From: CAIWHR01 sp963724975
GTDB taxonomy: Bacteria; Pseudomonadota; Gammaproteobacteria; Burkholderiales; Casimicrobiaceae
DNA: 64,000 nt
Reading direction: 5' to 3'
Assembly: GCA_963724975.1 (NCBI GenBank)
Contig: CAVRXB010000002.1
Location: forward strand, 1-64,000
Below are positions 8,926 to 18,219 of the stretch, piece by piece. The translations under genes were made by a program, and so were the position numbers. A model generated the notes under the pieces. It ran no database searches. It saw only the letters and a list, made by a program, of their open reading frames with translations, and had not been told where the DNA came from. Within the stretch, counting starts at the first letter, position 1. Every line of letters starts with the position of its first letter.

Positions 8926-9393
8926 ATGAATATGGCGCTGCCCATCGTTCACCCTCGACTATTGCCGTTGGTCGCCGCGATGATTCTAGCGGCGTGCACT
9001 TCGCCGCCGCCGGAGCCTGTGCCCATCACGAAGCAGGGCGACGCCGCGGGCGCGGCCGTCGTCAGGCGCCCGATCGCCGAGCCGGCGCCTCCGGTCGTGG
9101 CCAGCGTCCAGCAGCCCCAATCCGCGCTTCCATCAAGCGTTCCCGCCGGCGTGCAATACGTTTGCGTCTCGGAGTCGGGCGGCCAGCGCCAGCAAACCAC
9201 AATTGAATTCGCGTCGCCCAAGGTACGCGACCTTTGCATCAAGCACCCGGAGATGGCGCCATGCCAGTATGAACGCAATGTCTGTCGCCGCAGCGGCGGG
9301 CGGGTCTTCGAAGCGAACGGCACCGAGATCACGATGCAGACCGAGGCCGAGTACGACAAGAAAGTCATGCGCGTACGCTTCAAGTCGAACTGA
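8926..9393 (+). CDS. Lipoprotein of unknown function
   Basis: 155 residues with a signal peptide and a lipobox, LAAC, near residue 24. A Pro/Ala-rich linker leads to a small C-terminal domain (about 75-155) with four Cys (YVCVSES, RDLCIKHPE, PCQYERNVC), perhaps two disulfides. It lies 30 bases downstream of the TMEM175-like gene and may be the last gene of the operon. The family is not recognised. Confidence 0.75.
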   Translation: MNMALPIVHPRLLPLVAAMILAACTSPPPEPVPITKQGDAAGAAVVRRPIAEPAPPVVASVQQPQSALPSSVPAGVQYVCVSESGGQRQQTTIEFASPKVRDLCIKHPEMAPCQYERNVCRRSGGRVFEANGTEITMQTEAEYDKKVMRVRFKSN

Positions 9394-9403
9394 ACACCCG
9401 CCG

Positions 9404-9829
9404 TCAGTCGACCACCTTGCCTCGTGCGGCCTTGATCTTACCGCGCCTTACCTTGCTGTCGACGCGGCGTTTCTGCGATCCCTTGGTGGGCTTTGTCGGC
9501 CTGCGCACGCGCGGCACGTGGGCGGCGTCGTCGATCAGGTCGTGCAGGCGCAGCATCGCATCTGCGAGATTTCGCTCCTGCGTCCTGTGGCGTTGCGCCT
9601 TGATGATCACGACACCGTCGGGCGTGATGCGCTGGTCGCCGCTCGTAAGGAGGCGCGCTTTGACTGCGTCGGGGAGCGCGGACGGCGGTATGTCGAAGCG
9701 CAGATGGATCGCGGAGGAGACCTTGTTGACGTTCTGTCCGCCGGCGCCTTGTGCACGGATGGCCGTCCAGCTGACCTCCTGTTCCGTGATCGTCCACGCG
9801 GTTCTGCGAAGATTCGGACCAGCAGCCAT
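9404..9829 (-). CDS. arfB: ArfB-type ribosome rescue peptidyl-tRNA hydrolase
   Basis: 141 residues: a release-factor catalytic domain with the GGQ motif (30-32, in AQGAGGQNVNK) and a basic C-terminal tail (KPTKGSQKRR, KVRRGKIKAARGK) that enters the empty mRNA channel of stalled ribosomes. Length and tail match ArfB/YaeJ rather than RF1 or RF2. It frees nonstop ribosomes without needing a stop codon. It starts 10 bases after the HEAT-repeat gene stop on the same strand. Confidence 0.93.
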   Translation of the reverse strand: MAAGPNLRRTAWTITEQEVSWTAIRAQGAGGQNVNKVSSAIHLRFDIPPSALPDAVKARLLTSGDQRITPDGVVIIKAQRHRTQERNLADAMLRLHDLIDDAAHVPRVRRPTKPTKGSQKRRVDSKVRRGKIKAARGKVVD

Positions 9830-9838
9830 CGGCGGCCC

Positions 9839-11614
9839 CTACTTTCGCGGACGCCCGAGCAACGCTTCCTGTACTTCCGGGGGACACGCGGCTTTGGCAT
9901 GGTCGAGCAACGTGGAACCTCCTGACGAACGCTGCTCCGGGTCGGCGCCGAGCGCAACGAGTTGGGCGACCGCCGCCACAATCTTTGCCGGCGCAACATG
10001 CGGCAGCCCGCAGTGCTGCAACGCACCCCCCATGGGTGTCAGCGCGGCTGCGGTGCCGTTAGGCAAGATCAGCGGCGCATTCACGTTGCGCGCGTTGACA
10101 AGACGCGCGATTGCCGCACTGTCGCCATCCCTGACCGCGCCATAGAATTTCGCGAGGTCCGCCCCCTTTGCGCCCGGTTGCGGCGGTGCCACTTTGGGAA
10201 GGCTGCCGACCGTGACCGCCGCCGTCCGCTCGCCGGATTCGCGCCACGATGGCTTGATCGAGTCGAGTGCGGCAATCGCCGCTTGCCGAACCCGCGGATC
10301 GCTTGCGCTGGCATAAGGTCGCAATTCGTCGGCGAACATCCCCGCTGCGCTGTGCGCCTGGCCGATGTAGTCGAGTAGCTGCGCCTGTGCGGTCACGTCG
10401 GGATTTTGCTTCAGCGCCTCAAGATACATCGCCGCTGAACGATTGAAGTCACGCTCGGTAAAGCGAAGCGCGCGGGCGGCTTCTTCGAACGGAGGCGCGG
10501 CCGGATCCCTTGCGAGCACCAACCTGAACGCCTGCAGCGCGGCGGGTTTCGCCGCCGCGACCACCGCAGCGGGCCGGTCGCGCGTTGCGTCGCTGGCGTC
10601 GCCGAGCGCGCCCAGCGCGATCACGCGCGTTGCATCGGGTGCTGCACTCTCCGCGAGACGCGCGAGCTCGGGCATGCCGAGTGGCGTCTTGCCGGCGACA
10701 TCCTTCAGCGCTCGCGCGGCGCCCGCCTGGCGGCGCGGGTCGGATAGCGCGCGAGCGGCGGCGGGCACCCACTCGTTCAAGCTGGCGGGATCGTCGAGCT
10801 TCGCCATCAATTCGAAAGCAGTGGCGACCGTCTCGGCGCGCGGCGCGTTTGCCTCGATGACCAGCGTGCGCGCAAACTGGTCGGGAAGAGGTTTCGCGAT
10901 CGCCATCGCGCGAAGAAGGTCGGACGTTCCCGGCCGGTCCGCTTTGAGCTCGTTTTCGAGCGCGACCAGGACGCCGCGATCGCCGGTCTGCACGAGGCGC
11001 ATCAAGCCGGCGTTGGCAATGCGGATGTTGTCGCGTGCACCGGAGCTGTCGGACGAATCGAGACGCCTGTATTCCGCGAACAGCCAGTCGAGCACATAAG
11101 GCGTGAGGGCAACCGCCGGATCGATCCCGATCAGTCCGCGCGCGGCGAGAAAGCGTTCGTAGCCATAGGGTCCGGGCGTCCGCAATGCCTTGCGGCGAGG
11201 CTCCGCGAGAACGGTCGCCGGCTCGCCCAGTCGTTCCAGCGCACCCGCCGCATTCATCGCCACCGAGACACTGACGTCGCCGAGCGCAATGCGAAGTGCC
11301 GGCATCGCGGCGCGAGCGGCCGCCGCATCTTCGGCGTTTTCGTTCTGGGCGATCGTCCACAAGCCGCGCGCAGCGGCTCGCCGCACCGGCTCACTCGTCT
11401 CGTTCAAGGCTTCGATGAGGGTGGGCACCGCTGCCCGAGGCGAATAGCGCGCCAGCGACTCGGCCGCGCCGACGCGATCCTTCACGTCCATGCTGCGCGA
11501 CATCAGGATGCCGGCGTTGGCGCGAACGGAGGCGTCATCGGCCGCAACGACGCTGCAGGCAGAGATCATCGCGCATGTCGCGACTGCAGCCGCCATTTGT
11601 ATCGTTTGCGCCAT
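9839..11614 (-). CDS. HEAT-repeat lipoprotein
   Basis: About 591 residues. The signal peptide ends in a lipobox-like AMISAC, followed by a long all-alpha region of HEAT/armadillo-type repeats (for example VPTLIEALNETSEPVRRAAARGLW and DPRVRQAAIAALDS). The C-terminus (KFYGAVRDGDSAAIARLV, LVALGADPEQRS) looks ankyrin-like. It is probably a periplasmic scaffold or binding protein of unknown partner. ATG 11614 is chosen because it overlaps the amidase stop (ATGA) and starts the signal peptide; an upstream in-frame ATG would invade the amidase gene. Confidence 0.8.
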   Translation of the reverse strand: MAQTIQMAAAVATCAMISACSVVAADDASVRANAGILMSRSMDVKDRVGAAESLARYSPRAAVPTLIEALNETSEPVRRAAARGLWTIAQNENAEDAAAARAAMPALRIALGDVSVSVAMNAAGALERLGEPATVLAEPRRKALRTPGPYGYERFLAARGLIGIDPAVALTPYVLDWLFAEYRRLDSSDSSGARDNIRIANAGLMRLVQTGDRGVLVALENELKADRPGTSDLLRAMAIAKPLPDQFARTLVIEANAPRAETVATAFELMAKLDDPASLNEWVPAAARALSDPRRQAGAARALKDVAGKTPLGMPELARLAESAAPDATRVIALGALGDASDATRDRPAAVVAAAKPAALQAFRLVLARDPAAPPFEEAARALRFTERDFNRSAAMYLEALKQNPDVTAQAQLLDYIGQAHSAAGMFADELRPYASASDPRVRQAAIAALDSIKPSWRESGERTAAVTVGSLPKVAPPQPGAKGADLAKFYGAVRDGDSAAIARLVNARNVNAPLILPNGTAAALTPMGGALQHCGLPHVAPAKIVAAVAQLVALGADPEQRSSGGSTLLDHAKAACPPEVQEALLGRPRK

Positions 11615-13059
11615 CAGTGCGACGCGTGCAACGGCGGCACGCGTCCCGCCCACGGCAGCGCTTCCTCGAGCGCGGCAGCGAGCTGCAGGATCACGTGTTC
11701 ATGGGCGGGCCGGGTCCCGAGCTGGATGCCGATGGGAAGGCCGTCCGGATGCATGGCGAGCGGCAACGAGATCGCCGGCGTCCCCATGATGTTGTGCGGC
11801 AGCGTGAATTGACAAATGCCGCGATAGATTTTCTCGGGCAGCACCGCAATGGTCAGGCCACTTCGGCCGAGGTTGTAGTTCCCCCACGGCTCTGCAACTT
11901 TGGCGGTCGTCGGCGACAGCCAGACATCGTAGCGCGTGAAGTAAGCACCCAACCTGCGGCGAGCGACGTTGAGATAGGCGAGCGCGTTCAGGAATTGCTC
12001 GGGCACCATCCGCCTCGCGTACTCGTAAATCGCGAAGGTGACAGGTTCGAGCGTATCGGGACCTACGGGATGGCCGCTTCGCTTCGAATAACCTGCGAGC
12101 CGCAGATCGAAGCCGAAAAACCAGGCATCCATCATCGAGCGCATGGCGTCCAGGCCATCGAATTGCGGGCTCTCCTCGGTTACGTCGTGCCCCATCTCGG
12201 CGAGAATACGGGCAATGTTCACGACGGCGCGTGCGACGTCTGCGTCGGTCGCAACGCCCATTAGCGCGTCGGTGGACCAGCCGATGCGAAGTCGCGAAGG
12301 GCGCTGCTTGGCGAGCGCAGCGTACGGTTCGGGCGGTTTCGGGATCACGAACGGATCGCCCGGTTGCGGAACGGCGACGCAATCGAGCATCGCCGCCGCA
12401 TCGCGCACGCTCTTCGTCTGGACGAAGTTCTGTGCGAGGCCGTATCCAATCTCGTCCATCATCGGGCCGAAGGAGACCCGCCCGCGCGACGGCTTGAGAC
12501 CGACGCCACCGCAGAAACTTGCCGGAATGCGGAGCGACCCCCCGATGTCCGACCCATGTGCGATCGGAACGATGCCGGCAATGACGGCCGCCATTCCTCC
12601 ACCCGTCGATCCGCCGGCGGAATACCCCGTCCGCCACGGCGTGCTCGTATGGCCGTACAGAGCGCCTTCGGTTGTGCCGGACATCGAGTATTCGGGCGCC
12701 GCCGAACGACCGAGAATATTGACGCCTGCGGCGCGGAAGAGCTCGCAGAGGTGCGTGTCCTGTTGCGCGATCATGCCGCGGCAGAGACGGCTGCCGAACT
12801 CGATCTTGCGTCCCGCCTCGTGCCCGAACACGTCCTTCATCAGAAATGGCACGCCGCGAAACGGTCCGTTGCCAAGGCGCCGCTCGTCGAGCGCGTCAAT
12901 TCGATCCGGATACGTCTCGACGACCGCGTTCACGGCGGGATTGATCGCCGCGATCGCCGCGGCCGCGGTCGCAGCGAGCTCGCTGGGCGTGACTTGCTTG
13001 CGCGCGACTAGCCCCGCCAATCCCAACGCATCGTAGCTAGCGTATTCAGCGAGCTTCAC
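11614..13059 (-). CDS. Amidase signature family hydrolase
   Basis: 481 residues of the amidase signature family. The catalytic Ser-cisSer-Lys set is visible: Lys75 in FLMKDVFG, the serine-rich loop SAGGSTGGG and the nucleophile region GSDIGGSLRIP. The usual GGSSGG reads GGSTGG here. The family hydrolyses amides of varied substrates; GatA is unlikely because gatB and gatC are absent. It is translationally coupled to the HEAT-repeat lipoprotein through an ATGA overlap. Confidence 0.9.
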   Translation of the reverse strand: MKLAEYASYDALGLAGLVARKQVTPSELAATAAAAIAAINPAVNAVVETYPDRIDALDERRLGNGPFRGVPFLMKDVFGHEAGRKIEFGSRLCRGMIAQQDTHLCELFRAAGVNILGRSAAPEYSMSGTTEGALYGHTSTPWRTGYSAGGSTGGGMAAVIAGIVPIAHGSDIGGSLRIPASFCGGVGLKPSRGRVSFGPMMDEIGYGLAQNFVQTKSVRDAAAMLDCVAVPQPGDPFVIPKPPEPYAALAKQRPSRLRIGWSTDALMGVATDADVARAVVNIARILAEMGHDVTEESPQFDGLDAMRSMMDAWFFGFDLRLAGYSKRSGHPVGPDTLEPVTFAIYEYARRMVPEQFLNALAYLNVARRRLGAYFTRYDVWLSPTTAKVAEPWGNYNLGRSGLTIAVLPEKIYRGICQFTLPHNIMGTPAISLPLAMHPDGLPIGIQLGTRPAHEHVILQLAAALEEALPWAGRVPPLHASH

Positions 13060-13109
13060 GCGGATGCATTCATCGAACGGTCAGCTCGCCCAATTGGACT
13101 GCATCCTCG

Positions 13110-14324
13110 CTATTTCAACGGTCGCAAGTAGTTCTGTGTCGTGTATTCGCCGATTTTCCGCCCCATGTCTGCACCGACCACCGTTGAGAACCGATAGTGG
13201 ATTCCGGACCAGATGCGCGCGTTCCCGGGTTCCTCGATGTAGTCCTGCAAGCGGGTCCAGCGATGCGTGACGCCGGGCGCGGTCGGCGTCGTCAGGGTGA
13301 ATTCGGGAAGCGTCCCGGTGCCGAAGACCGCCTGCATCACGGTGCCCGCAGCGCTCGCGATAATGCAATGCGCGCAGGGATACTCGGGATGCATCGGAGT
13401 GGGACCCAGGGGCTCCCACGTGGCGTCGCGTTCGGTTGCCGGATTGTTGTCTTCGTCACCGTTGCGAATGGCGGTGACCGGGCGCCAGAATTCGTAGTGA
13501 TATTTCGCGTCGAAGACCGCGATCGCCGCATCGGCACTCGCCATTCCGAGCAGCGCGAACAACCTCGCGTTTTCGTTGACGTTGAGACCTTTCGCCGCGG
13601 AGAGCTGTATCGCCAGCGGGAAGAACGTGCCCGGACCCGTGTAGAGCCACATGCGGCCCGTTTCGGTCTGCAGGGCCGTGCGCTTCGTGCTGTTCTTGCC
13701 GCCGATCTCCTTGATCTCGTTGTAGTTGTCCGCCCATTCGCGACTCGTGAGCGCGATTGGAGGGCCGGGACGGAATTGCGACGGGCTCGTCAGGCCGAAC
13801 GGCGTGACATTGGCAAAAGCGTACGCCACAACCGGAGTCGTTCCTGTGTACCGGCCCGGCGTGGTCCTGGGGCGATAGCTGTCGGGTTTCTCGGCGCCGT
13901 CGCCTGCCCGCATCGCCAGGACGCTCTGCGCCACTTTTTCGCCAAGCGCGATTCCGGCGCTTTTCGCGGGACCATCCGCAATCCGGGACAGATACTGCGT
14001 GAGCTCGGGGTCGACCTTCGGGGCGGCATCGGGATGCAGGCCGGACAAAACCCGGGCCGCGGCCACCGCGGCCGCTGCCTCTCTGGATGTCGTCGGCTCC
14101 GTATCGAACTTCGTCTTGTACGGCTGGTAGCGCGGCTCGATCGCATTAACGCAATCGAACATGGCAATTTGAATCATCGCCATCTCTCGATAGGAGGGAG
14201 CGCCCAGGTTGTACGAGATAACGATTGGAACCGTTTTCTGATTCCAGTCGGTGATGACATCGGCGAGGGCGGGACAGGTCGCGCCCACGAACGCGAGCGC
14301 TGTGAGCACGAGAGATTGCAACAT
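13110..14324 (-). CDS. Vanadium haloperoxidase-like PAP2-fold exported protein
   Basis: About 404 residues with a signal peptide (MLQSLVLTALAFVGATCPALA). The vanadate/phosphate pocket is recognisable: K-x6-RP in KYHYEFWRP, a PSGH-like segment reading YPCAH, and R-x5-H in ARIWSGIHY. Cys replaces the usual Ser in PSGH, so oxidation chemistry versus phosphatase activity cannot be decided. ATG 14324 starts the signal peptide; the longer frame to 14483 adds an unlikely leader. Confidence 0.82.
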   Translation of the reverse strand: MLQSLVLTALAFVGATCPALADVITDWNQKTVPIVISYNLGAPSYREMAMIQIAMFDCVNAIEPRYQPYKTKFDTEPTTSREAAAAVAAARVLSGLHPDAAPKVDPELTQYLSRIADGPAKSAGIALGEKVAQSVLAMRAGDGAEKPDSYRPRTTPGRYTGTTPVVAYAFANVTPFGLTSPSQFRPGPPIALTSREWADNYNEIKEIGGKNSTKRTALQTETGRMWLYTGPGTFFPLAIQLSAAKGLNVNENARLFALLGMASADAAIAVFDAKYHYEFWRPVTAIRNGDEDNNPATERDATWEPLGPTPMHPEYPCAHCIIASAAGTVMQAVFGTGTLPEFTLTTPTAPGVTHRWTRLQDYIEEPGNARIWSGIHYRFSTVVGADMGRKIGEYTTQNYLRPLK

Positions 14325-14653
14325 GAACGGTTCACGTATGGGCGACGCATAGAGGCCTCCTTTGCTGTTGTCGGTATAGGTGCGCGGCTTTGCACGCCGG
14401 TTTCTTTGCGCGGGCCAAGCACAAGCGTGCGACATGAGAACAGAATCGTCAATTGGCCGACCCGACATACAGTCGGTAGCCATCCGTATTCGACGGAAAG
14501 CGCATGTTCTCGGGCGGCTTTTAGACGATCCTGGAGTTGGCGTCGGAGTCGGTCGCCGCCTGATCTAAAGCAGTTCACGCCGGCGCTCGATTTAGGACGG
14601 TGCAGATCCAGCCGCCGAAGCGATCCTGACGGTGGGGCAGGCGTTACAGGTCA
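14325..14653. other. Intergenic region upstream of the haloperoxidase-like gene
   Basis: About 330 bases between two minus-strand genes, with only short frames. It should hold the promoter of the haloperoxidase-like gene. I see no clear repeat, hairpin or operator. Confidence 0.4.
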
Positions 14654-15598
14654 TTAGGATGGACGTAGGGATTTGATCATCGACTGGAAGTCCGCGGGCG
14701 GCTCGCGCTCGAACACGATGCGAGCCGCGGTTCGGGGATGCACGAAACCGAGCGTGCGCGCATGCAGCATGGGCCGCGGCGCGTCGATCATCGTTCCCGA
14801 GTAGTCGCGGATGTAGACGCGCTCGCCGACCAGCGGATGATCGAGCTCGGCAAGGTGTATTCGAATCTGGTGCTGACGTCCGGTCTCGAGCCGACACTCG
14901 ACCAGCGTAGCACCCGCAAGCTCGGCAATCGGTTTGATGTGCGTCACCGAGCGTTTCGCTTCGGGCGGAGGATGGCCTTTCGCCCGTCGAAAGTGGCCGT
15001 ACGAGCCGCGCATTCCGTCGCCGCGATCCAGCACGAGATGCGTATCGACGCGCGCCGCGGTGACGGCTCCATGCACGATGGCGTGGTAGACGCGCTCGAT
15101 GTCATGCGCACGGAACTGTGCCGCGAGCACGCGTTTCGCCTCCGCCGTTCGCGCGAACATCATGAGTCCGCTCGTGTCCTTGTCGAGGCGATGCACGACG
15201 CCGATCTTCGCATCGAAGCGGCGACCGCTCAGGCGTCGCAACACGGTTCGCGCGTGGTCGGCAAGCGTGTCCTTGTTGCCAGGCTCGTCGGCAACGCTCA
15301 ACATTCCAGGGGGCTTGTCGATCACGACGACGTCGCCGTCGAAATATACGATGGCGCTCTCGGCCAGCGGCCCGCTTCGGAGCTTGGGTGCGCGTTCGTC
15401 GACGACGACGACCGCGTCTGGCGAGACGCGAAAGGCGGGATCGAGACAGCGCTCTCCGTCAATGCTGACGCGTCCGTCGATGCATAAAGCGCGCGCACGC
15501 GACCAGGCGACGCCCGTCTGCGCGCGAACGACCGCCGCGACGGTAGGCTCAGTTGATGTCACGCGTCGAGGCCCAGTGCTGCGATTCGTCACCGCCAC
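14654..15598 (-). CDS. RluA-family pseudouridine synthase
   Basis: 314 residues. An S4-like RNA-binding region (about 15-70, RARALCIDGRVSIDGERC) precedes the RluA catalytic domain with HRLDKDTSG, whose Asp is the catalytic residue, and the ETGRQHQIRIHL segment. It modifies uridines in rRNA or tRNA. The S4 domain suggests an RluC/RluD-type enzyme, but the target cannot be assigned. It lies downstream of the ExoIII gene on the same strand. Confidence 0.92.
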   Translation of the reverse strand: MAVTNRSTGPRRVTSTEPTVAAVVRAQTGVAWSRARALCIDGRVSIDGERCLDPAFRVSPDAVVVVDERAPKLRSGPLAESAIVYFDGDVVVIDKPPGMLSVADEPGNKDTLADHARTVLRRLSGRRFDAKIGVVHRLDKDTSGLMMFARTAEAKRVLAAQFRAHDIERVYHAIVHGAVTAARVDTHLVLDRGDGMRGSYGHFRRAKGHPPPEAKRSVTHIKPIAELAGATLVECRLETGRQHQIRIHLAELDHPLVGERVYIRDYSGTMIDAPRPMLHARTLGFVHPRTAARIVFEREPPADFQSMIKSLRPS

Positions 15599-15616
15599 GC
15601 TCGGCTTCTGTGAGGC

Positions 15617-16357
15617 TCAATCCGCGGTCATCATCAGCGGCGCGTGATCGCTGGTGCCGACGTCGGAAAGGACTTTGCAACTCGTTGCGCGCTCTGCGAT
15701 CGCGCGTGACGCGAGGATGTAGTCGATCCGCCAGCCGATGTTGCGCTGGCGCATGTTGCGCCACGGCGGCCACCACGTGAACATGCCGGGATTGTCGGGG
15801 TCGAGTTCGCGCCCAACGTCGACCAGATTGGCGCCGAGCAGCGCCTCGAAGAGTTCGCGCTCCTCCGGCCGCTGGCCGATGACGCCCTCCTTGCGCTCCT
15901 TGGGATGGACATCGATGTCGGCGCGGGCGATGTTGATGTCGCCGCACAGGATGAGCTCGCGTCCGCCATCATGGAGCCGCTTTGCCCAAGCGGCCAACGC
16001 GGTCAGGAAGCGGATCTTCGCGTCGTAGTCCTTTCCGCCGTTCGGCACGTAGACCGACGCGATCACGACGTTCCCGAGCGCCACTTGCACGATGCGCGTC
16101 TCGATGTCGAATTCGGGATGGCTGAACTCCGGTATCTCCAGCAGCTCGCGGCGGATGTGCATCGATACGCCCGAGTAGCCACCGCCGCCATGCCAGAACG
16201 CGTGGTAATCGGCGAGCTTGCAGCGGTCCGGCACTTGATCGGGGCGCGCCTTGATCTCCTGCAGGCACACGACGTCCGGCCGATCGCGCTCGACCCAGTC
16301 GCACAACTGCGCTTCGCGCGCACGGATTCCGTTGACGTTCCAGGTGGCGACTTTCAT
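15617..16357 (-). CDS. xth: Exodeoxyribonuclease III / AP endonuclease
   Basis: 246 residues, typical for the ExoIII family. Motifs: ATWNVNGIRAR at the N-terminus, LQEIK with metal-binding Glu34, YVPNG, GDINIARADID and the C-terminal SDHAPL. It cuts at abasic sites and removes blocked 3' ends in base-excision repair. ATG 16357 overlaps the stop of the cytochrome c gene (ATGA), so the two are cotranscribed despite unrelated functions. Confidence 0.94.
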   Translation of the reverse strand: MKVATWNVNGIRAREAQLCDWVERDRPDVVCLQEIKARPDQVPDRCKLADYHAFWHGGGGYSGVSMHIRRELLEIPEFSHPEFDIETRIVQVALGNVVIASVYVPNGGKDYDAKIRFLTALAAWAKRLHDGGRELILCGDINIARADIDVHPKERKEGVIGQRPEERELFEALLGANLVDVGRELDPDNPGMFTWWPPWRNMRQRNIGWRIDYILASRAIAERATSCKVLSDVGTSDHAPLMMTAD

Positions 16358-17202
16358 GGCGGGGGCAGCGCGTGCAGATAGCTGTAAAGGGCGGCGATCT
16401 CCGCGTCCGTCAGCGCTGACAGGTTGTCACGCGCTACCTCGCGCATCAGTCCAAGCTTCCTTCCGCCGAGCGGCGCTCCGGTTCGCATGAGCTCCGCGAA
16501 AGCTTCCGGCGAATACGCGGCGACGACCTGCAAGCCAGGGCTGGGTTCGGCAACGGACGTGCCGCGCAAGTTTGTACCGTGGCACCCGGCGCAGGTCGTC
16601 CGCGCCAGATAGCGTCCATACGAAGCTTTATCATTCGCCGCGTCGGGAGGCGGGACGGCTTCCGCGATGAGTGCGGCCGCCGTGTTGAATCTTCCGGCTG
16701 CCATGCCGGCTCGCCCGGCGGGTCCGAGCGAGACGGACGGACCAGGGCCGGCGGCTTCGGGCAGGCTCCTCAGGAACGCGATGATGCGACCCAGGTCAGA
16801 GTCACTGAGGCCGATGAATACTTCCGCCGGCATGATGACCATGCTGCGGCCGTCGGGACGCACGCCATTGCGGATGATGTTGACGAGCTCCGCGTCGTTG
16901 TATGTGCGGACGGCCGCCGTAAGGTTCGGCGCGACGACGCGGGCGAGCATTGCGTCGTCGACCATGACCATCCCCTGGGCTTCCTTGCCGTGGCAACCGT
17001 TGAAGCATCCGCGGACGGTTGCCAGACGCTTGCCCTCGGCGATCGACGCGGCGTCTGTCGGAATCGATAGAGACGCCCGGGGAATATCGTAGGCGCGTCG
17101 CATCACCCGCTCGGACAGCACGTAGATGACGGCATATGCGAGGACGAGCAGTCCGACCAGGACTCCCAGCGCAATTCCTGTCCAACGTAGCAGACGTCTC
17201 AT
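16354..17202 (-). CDS. Membrane-anchored diheme cytochrome c, first motif CX3CH
   Basis: 282 residues with an N-terminal membrane anchor (about 5-29) and two c-type heme regions. The first reads CFNGCH (66-71), which is CX3CH rather than CX2CH; the second is the canonical CAGCH (204-208). Possible axial Met residues lie downstream in GMVMVDD, MVIMPAE and KLGLMRE. It is likely a periplasmic electron carrier. ATG 17202 starts the anchor; ATG 17280 would add a polar leader. It is divergent from the arsR gene, so both may share regulation. Confidence 0.85.
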   Translation of the reverse strand: MRRLLRWTGIALGVLVGLLVLAYAVIYVLSERVMRRAYDIPRASLSIPTDAASIAEGKRLATVRGCFNGCHGKEAQGMVMVDDAMLARVVAPNLTAAVRTYNDAELVNIIRNGVRPDGRSMVIMPAEVFIGLSDSDLGRIIAFLRSLPEAAGPGPSVSLGPAGRAGMAAGRFNTAAALIAEAVPPPDAANDKASYGRYLARTTCAGCHGTNLRGTSVAEPSPGLQVVAAYSPEAFAELMRTGAPLGGRKLGLMREVARDNLSALTDAEIAALYSYLHALPPP

Positions 17203-17283
17203 CCTTGCCTCGCTTCGATGATATCGCTGGAGTTTCGCTGCCGGCCGGGCCTCTTGACAAGCCTTTTCTACCGTGTACAATAG

Positions 17284-17299
17284 GTAACGTAAAGGTTAC
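17284..17299. promoter_or_regulatory. Inverted repeat, candidate ArsR operator
   Basis: GTAAC (17284-17288) and GTTAC (17295-17299) form a 5-bp perfect inverted repeat with a 6-base spacer, in the gap between the divergent cytochrome c gene and the arsR-type gene, 46 bases before the arsR ATG. The position and AT-rich context fit an autoregulatory operator. This is inference. Confidence 0.4.
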
Positions 17300-17344
17300 A
17301 TGTTGCTTTAAACTCAAGAGACGGACACTCGTAAGGTCAGATTA

Positions 17345-17692
17345 ATGAGTAACCAATACATTTCCGATAAGACTGAGGATCGTGACGTGTTCCAGGCGCT
17401 GGCCGACCCGACTCGGCGCGCGATTCTGACCATGCTCCGGCAAGGCAGCCAGCCGGTCGGCAGCATTGCGCGCGACTTCCCGATCAGCCGTCCGGCGATC
17501 TCGCGCCACCTGCGCATCCTGCGGGAAGCTGAGCTCGTGAGCGAGATCAAGGTCGGGCGCAACCGACTCTACGAGCTCAACGCCGGGCCGCTTCGAAACG
17601 TCGACGACTGGCTCGCGCACTATCGCCACATGTGGCAGCACCAGCTTCGCAATCTCAAACGCTACGTCGAACAGAAAGGAAAGGCGCACTGA
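17345..17692 (+). CDS. ArsR-family transcriptional regulator
   Basis: 115 residues: a winged helix-turn-helix of the ArsR family (ALADPTRRAILTML, then ISRPAISRHLRILREAELV). No metal-binding ELCVCDL motif is present, so it belongs to the metal-independent group that controls adjacent SRPBCC genes. One base separates it from the SRPBCC gene. Autorepression through the upstream inverted repeat is likely. Confidence 0.92.
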   Translation: MSNQYISDKTEDRDVFQALADPTRRAILTMLRQGSQPVGSIARDFPISRPAISRHLRILREAELVSEIKVGRNRLYELNAGPLRNVDDWLAHYRHMWQHQLRNLKRYVEQKGKAH

Positions 17693-17693
17693 C

Positions 17694-18149
17694 ATGAACG
17701 ACACCCTGAGCATGAACGACACCATTGTCACGGAAATCGACATTGCTGCGCCGCCGGAGCGCGTGTTCCAGGCGTGGATCGACCCGAAGCAGCGTCTCGC
17801 GTGGTGGGGCGACGACGCCTCGTATCGCAGCACGAAGTTCGAGAGCGATCTGCACGTCGGCGGCAAGTGGCGCACGGAAGGCAAAGGCACCGAGGGAAAG
17901 CCGTTCACCGTGTCGGGCGAATACACACGGGTCGACCCGCCGCGGGCGCTCGGCTTCACCTGGAATCACGACTGGGGCGGCGACGACATGCCACAGACGC
18001 ATGTGCTGATCGAGCTGACGCCGACCTCCTCGGGAACGCACGTGACGGTCACCCACTCCGGGTTCACGAACGTGCCCGAGCGCGATGCGCACAACAAAGG
18101 ATGGCAACGCGTGCTCGCCTGGCTGCAATCGTACCTGCAGTCACGGTGA
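17694..18149 (+). CDS. SRPBCC (AHSA1-like) domain protein
   Basis: 151 residues of the START/Bet v1-like AHSA1 family: ERVFQAWIDPKQRLAWWG near the start, then VGGKWRTEGKG and LGFTWNHDW. These bind small hydrophobic ligands and are very often encoded behind an ArsR regulator, as here. The two make a ligand-handling module of unknown ligand. A GC hairpin follows. Confidence 0.9.
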   Translation: MNDTLSMNDTIVTEIDIAAPPERVFQAWIDPKQRLAWWGDDASYRSTKFESDLHVGGKWRTEGKGTEGKPFTVSGEYTRVDPPRALGFTWNHDWGGDDMPQTHVLIELTPTSSGTHVTVTHSGFTNVPERDAHNKGWQRVLAWLQSYLQSR

Positions 18150-18168
18150 CGCCACGCGATGCACGCAA

Positions 18169-18189
18169 GCGCCGGCATGAGGCCGGCGC
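18169..18189 (+). other. GC-rich hairpin between SRPBCC and VOC genes
   Basis: GCGCCGGC (18169-18176) and GCCGGCGC (18182-18189) pair perfectly around a 5-base loop. No T-run follows, so it is not a classical terminator. It could partly attenuate transcription or stabilise the upstream mRNA. Confidence 0.45.
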
Positions 18190-18219
18190 GCTCCTCCAAC
18201 ACATGAAAGGAATCGAATC

